In this document: piece after piece, positions 1 to 3,700 of the stretch
How positions within the stretch are numbered: the stretch's first letter is position 1
Layout: each line of letters opens with the position of its first letter
DNA from: Paludibacteraceae bacterium
Lineage (GTDB): Bacteria; Bacteroidota; Bacteroidia; Bacteroidales; Paludibacteraceae
Direction of reading: 5' to 3'
Length of the DNA stretch: 5,661 nucleotides
NCBI GenBank assembly: GCA_947445425.1
Contig: CANFFA010000185.1
Coordinates: forward strand, 1-5,661
Translations under genes and position numbers: made by a program
The notes under the pieces: generated by a model
Databases searched by the model: none
What the model saw: only the letters and a program-made list of their open reading frames with translations
Told to the model about the DNA's origin: nothing

Positions 1-61
1 GCACATCAAGTCCACAAGCTTTCGCTACGACCTGATCAAAAAGAATCTCTTGAGTGTCCAT
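1..61 (-). CDS. IS110-family transposase, N-terminal fragment cut by the window edge
   Basis: Reading the minus strand from the ATG at 61-59 gives 20 codons before the window ends: MDTQEILFDQ followed by VVAKACGLDV. The next codon begins with C, which would allow the His of the usual GLDVHK. The short leader, then V-x-x-x-CG(I/L)DVHK, is how many IS110-family transposases begin. The Asp of GLDV would be the first acidic residue of the RuvC-like DEDD catalytic domain. IS110 enzymes are recombinases that cut and rejoin DNA without the DDE chemistry of most transposases. Only this N-terminus is visible, so I cannot tell whether the gene is intact, nor see the C-terminal serine domain. The gene points away from the SpmA-SpmB gene, with 205 bases between the two starts. 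The call rests on a short motif; another protein with a similar start is possible. Confidence 0.68.
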   Translation of the reverse strand, partial: MDTQEILFDQVVAKACGLDV

Positions 62-62
62 A

Positions 63-102
63 GTTGTATCTTTTTATGTAAAACATAGGTCGAAGATACA
101 AC
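63..102 (-). repeat. 10-bp perfect inverted repeat (stem-loop) abutting the transposase start codon
   Basis: GTTGTATCTT at 63-72 is exactly complementary to AAGATACAAC at 93-102. Inside it a second short stem can form, TATG at 75-78 with CATA at 84-87, around a 5-base loop. On the transposase strand the outer stem ends one base before the ATG, so folding would hold the ribosome-binding region in a hairpin. It could limit translation of the transposase, be part of a bridge RNA, or be a protein-binding palindrome. The pairing is seen directly; the role is inferred. Confidence 0.7.
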
Positions 103-119
103 ATTTTCATGCTCTTTGG

Positions 120-135
120 TGAACGCGCGCGGTCA
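120..135. repeat. GC-rich 16-bp imperfect palindrome
   Basis: TGAACGCGCGCGGTCA reads almost the same on both strands; the only mismatched pair is A123 with G132. Its centre is eight alternating C and G bases (124-131). It lies about 60 bases upstream of the transposase start in otherwise AT-rich DNA. It could be an operator, part of a structured RNA, or a recombination-related site. The symmetry is visible, but no function can be assigned. Confidence 0.5.
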
Positions 136-137
136 TG

Positions 138-163
138 TAGGTTTCATAATACTAAGTTTCATA
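138..163. repeat. Direct repeat pair, TA(G/A)GTTTCATA, 15-bp period
   Basis: GTTTCATA occurs at 141-148 and again at 156-163. Including the bases before it, 10 of 11 positions match (138-148 against 153-163). The 15-base period is not a whole number of DNA turns. The pair lies between the GC-rich palindrome and the promoter of the SpmA-SpmB gene, so it may belong to the insertion-sequence end or to that promoter. It may also be chance in AT-rich DNA. Confidence 0.4.
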
Positions 164-188
164 TAAAACACTCTACCAGTGAAATAAG

Positions 189-220
189 TTGAGTTAATTT
201 AAAAAAATAACGTACTTTTG
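189..220 (+). promoter_or_regulatory. Bacteroidota-type promoter for the SpmA-SpmB gene
   Basis: TACTTTTG at 213-220 matches the Bacteroidota -7 consensus TAnnTTTG. A TTG at 189-191 lies 21 bases before it and fits the weak -33 element. Transcription would start near 225-228, leaving a leader of about 40 bases before the GTG start at 267. The spacer between the elements is A/T-rich. The promoter points into the downstream gene and lies close to the insertion-sequence end, so it may be the native promoter left intact by the insertion. Confidence 0.6.
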
Positions 221-266
221 TAATGATATAATTTAGAATTCATTCACCCTGTAATAATTTTATAAA

Positions 267-1496
267 GTGTTAAATTACATCTGGATAGCATTTATTATTC
301 TCTCATTTTTCATTGCCCTTTTTCAATTGGTATTCTTGGGTAACACACAGGCTTTTATTGATATAGTTAATTCAACTTTCCCCTCTGCCAAAGCTGGTTT
401 TGAAATCTCCCTCGGCCTTACTGGCGTACTTTCGATGTGGTTGGGGATCATGAAAATTGGTGAAAAAGGTGGCGTTATCAAAGCCCTCTCTCATTTGGTT
501 GCCCCCTTTTTTAGCAAAATTTTCCCTGACATCCCCAAAGATCATCCAGCCATGGGAAGTATGTTCATGAACATATCTGCCAATATGTTAGGTCTCGACA
601 ATGCTGCCACGCCGATGGGACTAAAGGCCATGAAAGAGATGCAGGAGGTTAATCCCCAAAAGGATACTGCCTCCAACCCAATGATTATGTTCTTGGTACT
701 CAATACTGCAGGTATGACACTTATTCCCGTTAGTGTAATGGTCTACCGTGCACAAATGGGGGCCGCCAATCCTGCAGATGTATTTTTACCCATCGTATTG
801 GCCACTTATTTCGCTGCATTAGTAGGTATTATAAGTGTTGCTATCTACCAAAAAATCAATCTATTTGACCGCACCATTCTACTTACTTTAGGGGGAATGA
901 CTAGCTTTATCGGTGGAATTATTTACCTACTCAGTGGTCTGCCTAAAGACCAGATTGCACTCTATTCTAGTTTTGCTGCCAGCTTTATACTTTTAACCAT
1001 CATTACCTCCTTTGTTGGAACTGCCGCCATCCGAAAAATCAATGTCTACGATGCCTTTATTGAAGGTGCCAAAGAAGGTTTTCAAACTGCAATAGGCATT
1101 GTTCCTTACCTCATAGCCATTCTTGTTGCCATTGGAATGTTCAGAGCATCAGGTGCTATGACGATGCTCACCGAAGGAGTCGCATGGTTGGTAGGACTTA
1201 CTGGAATAAATACTGAATTTGTAGGCGCTCTTCCTACAGCCATCATGAAACCACTCAGTGGAAGTGGAGCGCGGGGTATGATGCTCGATACTATGAAGCT
1301 AAATGGCCCAGACTCTTTCGTGGGCCGTCTCTCCTGCATCATTCAAGGATCAACAGATACAACTTTTTATATTTTAGCTGTTTACTTTGGATCAGTGGGC
1401 ATAAAAAATACTAGATATGCTGTGGTCTGTGGTCTTTTGGCTGATATAGTAGGAATTACGGCTGCTATTCTTCTTGGATATTTGTTTTTCCATTAA
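267..1496 (+). CDS. Fused SpmA-SpmB-like nucleoside-recognition (Gate) domain membrane protein
   Basis: This 409-residue, very hydrophobic inner-membrane protein joins two related halves that are separate proteins (SpmA and SpmB) in spore-formers. The SpmA half covers about residues 1-200 and holds the signature NMLGLDNAATPMGLKAM (106-122). The SpmB half covers about 200-409 and holds YDAFIEGAKEGF (261-272), PTAIMKPLSGSGARGMM (323-339) and GSTDTTFYILAVYFGSVG (361-378). In Firmicutes SpmA and SpmB affect spore core dehydration. Fused homologues in non-sporulating Bacteroidota have no established role, and transport of a small solute is only suggested by membership of the Gate family. The start is a GTG: a stop codon lies in frame at 252-254, and the resulting MLNYIWIAFI N-terminus runs straight into the first membrane segment. 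No Shine-Dalgarno sequence is visible. The length is normal and the reading frame is intact. The gene has its own promoter upstream, and ybeY follows 61 bases later. Confidence 0.88.
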   Translation: MLNYIWIAFIILSFFIALFQLVFLGNTQAFIDIVNSTFPSAKAGFEISLGLTGVLSMWLGIMKIGEKGGVIKALSHLVAPFFSKIFPDIPKDHPAMGSMFMNISANMLGLDNAATPMGLKAMKEMQEVNPQKDTASNPMIMFLVLNTAGMTLIPVSVMVYRAQMGAANPADVFLPIVLATYFAALVGIISVAIYQKINLFDRTILLTLGGMTSFIGGIIYLLSGLPKDQIALYSSFAASFILLTIITSFVGTAAIRKINVYDAFIEGAKEGFQTAIGIVPYLIAILVAIGMFRASGAMTMLTEGVAWLVGLTGINTEFVGALPTAIMKPLSGSGARGMMLDTMKLNGPDSFVGRLSCIIQGSTDTTFYILAVYFGSVGIKNTRYAVVCGLLADIVGITAAILLGYLFFH

Positions 1497-1514
1497 AAAA
1501 ATTCTATTGACGAG

Positions 1515-1556
1515 TTTTCACTAAACGCTTATCACTAAACATTTATCACTACAATA
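1515..1556 (+). repeat. Three tandem copies of a 14-bp repeat directly before ybeY
   Basis: The units are 1515-1528 (TTTTCACTAAACGC), 1529-1542 (TTATCACTAAACAT) and 1543-1556 (TTATCACTACAATA). The core TCACTA recurs at exactly 14-base spacing (1518, 1532, 1546). The array fills most of the 61-base gap between the SpmA-SpmB gene and ybeY and ends one base before the ybeY ATG. No promoter of the TAnnTTTG type is visible in this gap, so ybeY may be read through from upstream. The array could be a small copy-number-variable repeat, a site for a DNA- or RNA-binding factor, or a translation-affecting leader. The periodicity is seen; the function is unknown. Confidence 0.7.
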
Positions 1557-1557
1557 G

Positions 1558-1977
1558 ATGATTCAATATCTTGCAGAAAATATAGAATTACCCATCATAG
1601 ACAGCAGATTAATAGGTAATTGGATCAAATCAGTTGCCGCTGTTTATGGTAAGAAAATAGCCAACATTAGCTATGTTTTTTGCTCTGATGAGCGAATTTT
1701 AGCGGTAAACAAACAATTTCTTAACCACGATTATTTTACCGATATCATTACTTTTGATTACTCCGAAAAGAATAGTATTTCAGGTGATATATTCATCAGT
1801 ATTGATACAGTTAAAAACAATGCCGCAGAATTTGGTGTAAGCTTTGAGCAAGAGTTGCACCGCATCATTATTCATGGTATCCTACACCTTTGCGGGCAGG
1901 ATGACAAAACACCTGAATTGCGGAATGAAATGACTCAAAAGGAAAACCTTGCTTTGGCAAAATTTCCAACTAATTAA
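1558..1977 (+). CDS. ybeY: YbeY, rRNA maturation endoribonuclease (UPF0054)
   Basis: YbeY is a cytoplasmic metal-dependent endoribonuclease needed for 16S rRNA 3'-end maturation and ribosome quality control. The 139-residue protein shows the family hallmarks in order: TDIITFDY (61-68, the family's TDVLSF block), GDIFIS (76-81) and the metal site HGILHLCGQDD (106-116). The usual site is H-x3-H-x5-H. Here the first two ligands are H106 and H110, but the third position is D116. An Asp or other change at this place is, as I recall, usual in Bacteroidota YbeY and should still bind metal, so I do not read it as inactivation. The length is slightly short but normal for the phylum. The ATG at 1558 follows the 14-bp repeat array and gives the expected N-terminus. 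The common neighbour mnmG is not seen here; a non-coding stretch follows. Confidence 0.92.
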   Translation: MIQYLAENIELPIIDSRLIGNWIKSVAAVYGKKIANISYVFCSDERILAVNKQFLNHDYFTDIITFDYSEKNSISGDIFISIDTVKNNAAEFGVSFEQELHRIIIHGILHLCGQDDKTPELRNEMTQKENLALAKFPTN

Positions 1978-2020
1978 TGAGTAAAGGATGTTTAAGCTAT
2001 TCAATTGAGGTGTATCGTAA

Positions 2021-2036
2021 CATTCTTTTAAGAATG
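2021..2036 (+). terminator. Weak hairpin downstream of ybeY, possible terminator
   Basis: CATTCTT (2021-2027) pairs with AAGAATG (2030-2036) around two T residues. It starts 43 bases after the ybeY stop codon. The stem is AT-rich and no clean run of T follows, only mixed A/T. It may end the ybeY transcript or do nothing. It is the only stem near the ybeY end that I could find. Confidence 0.25.
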
Positions 2037-2068
2037 AATTGTTAATATTTAAAAGTCTATTAACTGAC

Positions 2069-2076
2069 TAATTTTG
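2069..2076 (+). promoter_or_regulatory. Possible distal -7 promoter element
   Basis: TAATTTTG matches TAnnTTTG, but no TTG lies at the expected 19-21 bases upstream; the nearest, at 2039-2041, is 27 bases away. It would give a leader of about 150 bases before the DUF6089-like gene. Such matches are common in AT-rich DNA, so this is a second choice to the element at 2141. Confidence 0.25.
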
Positions 2077-2120
2077 CAATATTTTGTTAAATAACCAGCT
2101 TACATTGCGCTCAATTTAAC

Positions 2121-2148
2121 TGTTTTACAAAGATTATCACTACTTTTG
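2121..2148 (+). promoter_or_regulatory. Likely promoter of the DUF6089-uppS-bamA unit
   Basis: TACTTTTG at 2141-2148 matches the Bacteroidota -7 element and is the same octamer as in the promoter of the SpmA-SpmB gene. The -33 side is weak: only a TG at 2121-2122, 18 bases before. Transcription would start near 2153-2156, about 77 bases before the ATG at 2232. No other promoter-like sequence is seen between the genes that follow, so it may drive all three. Confidence 0.5.
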
Positions 2149-2170
2149 TTGCAAGTTTATGTCCTCGAAA

Positions 2171-2220
2171 ATGAAATTTTATTGGGGAAAATACGTTAGT
2201 AATCTAATTACTTATTTCAT
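2171..2220 (+). promoter_or_regulatory. Leader with nested inverted repeats before the DUF6089-like gene
   Basis: ATGAAAT (2171-2177) is complementary to ATTTCAT (2214-2220). Inside this, AGTAAT (2198-2203) pairs with ATTACT (2207-2212) around a 3-base loop. Together they could fold the leader RNA up to 11 bases before the start codon. The stems are short and AT-rich, so they may be weak. I recognise no riboswitch class in it. Confidence 0.25.
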
Positions 2221-2231
2221 AGAACACGATT

Positions 2232-2885
2232 ATGTTTTCAAAAAGAATTAGATTGTACTTAAGTTGTTTATTTACACTATTTTATACATTGCTGTTTTCC
2301 CAAGAAGATTATAAAGCTGAAATAGGATTAATGGGCGGTGGTGCGTACTACCTTGGTGATGCCAACACTCTACCTTTTGTGAATTTGCAACCAGCTTATG
2401 GCGGATTTTTTCGCTATAGACATGATGATCGAACTGCTACAAAAATTGAATGGAATAAAACTAAGATAACAGCTACTGATCCTGTTTTTACAAACAGTGT
2501 GAATGTTTTGGATCTTACCTGGGAATTTAATTTTTTTGATTTAGAGCAAAATCCTTATAAAAGGAGAACAAGATTGCTATCAACTTATATTTTTGGTGGA
2601 TTAGGATTCATTACTTTTCCATACCTCTCTGCACAAAGCTTCAACATGAGTCTTCCTTTTGGTGTAGGTATGAAATTAAAATTGGCTGACCGTCTTAACT
2701 TCAATGTACAATGGTCTACAAGATTGGCCTTTACAGATAAATTGGAAGGTGTAGCGGTACTCAATGACCCTGCGACACTTAATGGTAGTAGCATTAGCAA
2801 CAAAGACTTACTTTCAACACTTACAGCAGGTTTCAGTTTAGACATTTGGAAAAACGAATGCGACTGTAAAGACAAAAAGAACTGA
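2232..2885 (+). CDS. DUF6089-like outer-membrane beta-barrel protein
   Basis: This is a 217-residue secreted protein. Residues 1-23 form a signal peptide: basic MFSKRIR, a hydrophobic stretch, then LLFS before QEDY. The mature part begins with AEIGLMGGGAYYLGD (29-43), the typical opening of small Bacteroidota outer-membrane barrels. It then alternates aromatic and polar residues in strand-like blocks such as AYGGFFRYRHDD, VLDLTWEFNFFDL and STYIFGGLGFITF, and closes near LTAGFSLDIW. The C-terminus is hydrophilic with a CDC pair (ECDCKDKKN). These traits and its place just before uppS and bamA fit the DUF6089 family. Its molecular role is not known to me. Being upstream of BamA, the machine that inserts such barrels, hints at an envelope role but does not prove one. 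The stop is 18 bases before uppS, which suggests co-transcription. Membership of another OmpA-like barrel family remains possible. Confidence 0.8.
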   Translation: MFSKRIRLYLSCLFTLFYTLLFSQEDYKAEIGLMGGGAYYLGDANTLPFVNLQPAYGGFFRYRHDDRTATKIEWNKTKITATDPVFTNSVNVLDLTWEFNFFDLEQNPYKRRTRLLSTYIFGGLGFITFPYLSAQSFNMSLPFGVGMKLKLADRLNFNVQWSTRLAFTDKLEGVAVLNDPATLNGSSISNKDLLSTLTAGFSLDIWKNECDCKDKKN

Positions 2886-2903
2886 TAAAAATACAAATTT
2901 AAC

Positions 2904-3629
2904 ATGTCATCATATAAAAATAAAATCGATATTTCTAAACTTCCGAGCCACATTGCCATCATTATGGATGGAAATGGTCGTTGGGCAAAAGAACAAGGAC
3001 ATGATCGGTTTTTTGGTCATCAAGCGGGGGTAACTTCTGTACGTGAAATTACAGAAACAGCCGCAGAAATCGGCATTAAGTTCTTGACACTCTATACTTT
3101 CTCTACAGAAAATTGGAGACGTCCACAAGCTGAGGTAGATGCTTTGATGGAGCTATTGGTAGACACCATCGAAAGAGAAACACCAGTATTGCACAAAAAC
3201 AACATCAGATTAATGATGATTGGTGACCTTGACAGACTACCTGAAAATGCCAAACAAAAGATGTTGCGTTGTATGGCACAGACCTCTAATAACAGTGGTT
3301 TATCTTTGGTATTGGCCTTAAGTTATTCCTCCAGATGGGAAATTATCAATGCGGTTAAAAATATCTGTAAAGAAGTAGAAAGTAATAAATTAACTTCTGA
3401 AGAGATTACTGAAACGCTTATTAGTGATTTCCTAACTACAAAATCCATCCCCGACCCCGATTTATTGATTAGAACAAGTGGTGAAGAGCGTATTAGCAAC
3501 TTTTTGCTTTGGCAAATTGCCTATTCTGAACTTTACTTTACCCAAACACATTGGCCTGCCTTTAGAGCTGAAAGTTTATACGAAGCCATTTATGATTTTC
3601 AACAACGGGAGCGCCGTTTCGGGAAATAA
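2904..3629 (+). CDS. uppS: Undecaprenyl diphosphate synthase (cis-prenyltransferase)
   Basis: UppS adds eight isopentenyl units in cis to farnesyl diphosphate, making the C55 diphosphate that becomes the lipid carrier for peptidoglycan, O-antigen and other surface glycans. It acts in the cytoplasm at the inner-membrane face. The 241-residue protein is full length. It shows HIAIIMDGNGRWAK (16-29) with catalytic D22, the substrate-binding GHQAG block (38-42), FSTENW (66-71), SYSSRWEI (140-147) and the diagnostic DLLIRTSGEERISNFLLWQ (186-204), followed by AYSELYF (206-212) with the conserved Glu at 209. The ATG at 2904 leaves a short 15-residue lead before the first motif, as expected. No Shine-Dalgarno sequence is visible. 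It lies 18 bases after the DUF6089-like gene and 71 bases before bamA, so the three genes are probably one operon. All key residues that I can check are present. Confidence 0.97.
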   Translation: MSSYKNKIDISKLPSHIAIIMDGNGRWAKEQGHDRFFGHQAGVTSVREITETAAEIGIKFLTLYTFSTENWRRPQAEVDALMELLVDTIERETPVLHKNNIRLMMIGDLDRLPENAKQKMLRCMAQTSNNSGLSLVLALSYSSRWEIINAVKNICKEVESNKLTSEEITETLISDFLTTKSIPDPDLLIRTSGEERISNFLLWQIAYSELYFTQTHWPAFRAESLYEAIYDFQQRERRFGK

Positions 3630-3700
3630 GTTGCTTTCAATTCCTTTTCTCAATTTCCTTGTTTCTGCTTTAATTGCCCAGGACTCTCCAATATTTTGAT

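Larger units (their letters stand above)
62..165 (-). mobile_element. Probable non-coding end of the IS110 element (possible bridge-RNA region)
   Basis: This is the stretch immediately upstream of the transposase start. It carries a 10-bp inverted repeat (63-72 with 93-102), a GC-rich imperfect palindrome (120-135) and a direct repeat (141-148 and 156-163). The CG-rich run at 124-131 stands out from the AT-rich DNA after about 140. IS110 elements of the IS110 subgroup are known to encode a structured bridge RNA in the non-coding end upstream of the recombinase, and this position fits. I cannot see the true end of the element because these insertions have no diagnostic terminal inverted repeat, so the right boundary is a guess. 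The bridge-RNA role is inferred from position and local structure only. Confidence 0.35.

Noticed and set aside
1106..1342. Minus-strand open frame inside the SpmA-SpmB gene
   Set aside because: It lies fully within a strongly supported gene and its translation resembles no known family; it is a shadow of the coding strand.
2585..2962. Minus-strand open frame across the DUF6089-uppS junction
   Set aside because: It overlaps two supported genes and has no recognisable motif.
3478..3699. Plus-strand frame overlapping the uppS end
   Set aside because: The first two thirds are uppS read in another frame. The rest is the pyrimidine-rich spacer before bamA, and no start signal is seen.
3630..3700. 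Possible separate promoter for bamA in the 71-base gap after uppS
   Set aside because: There is no TAnnTTTG match; TATTTTG just before the ATG is one base short and too close to the start codon.
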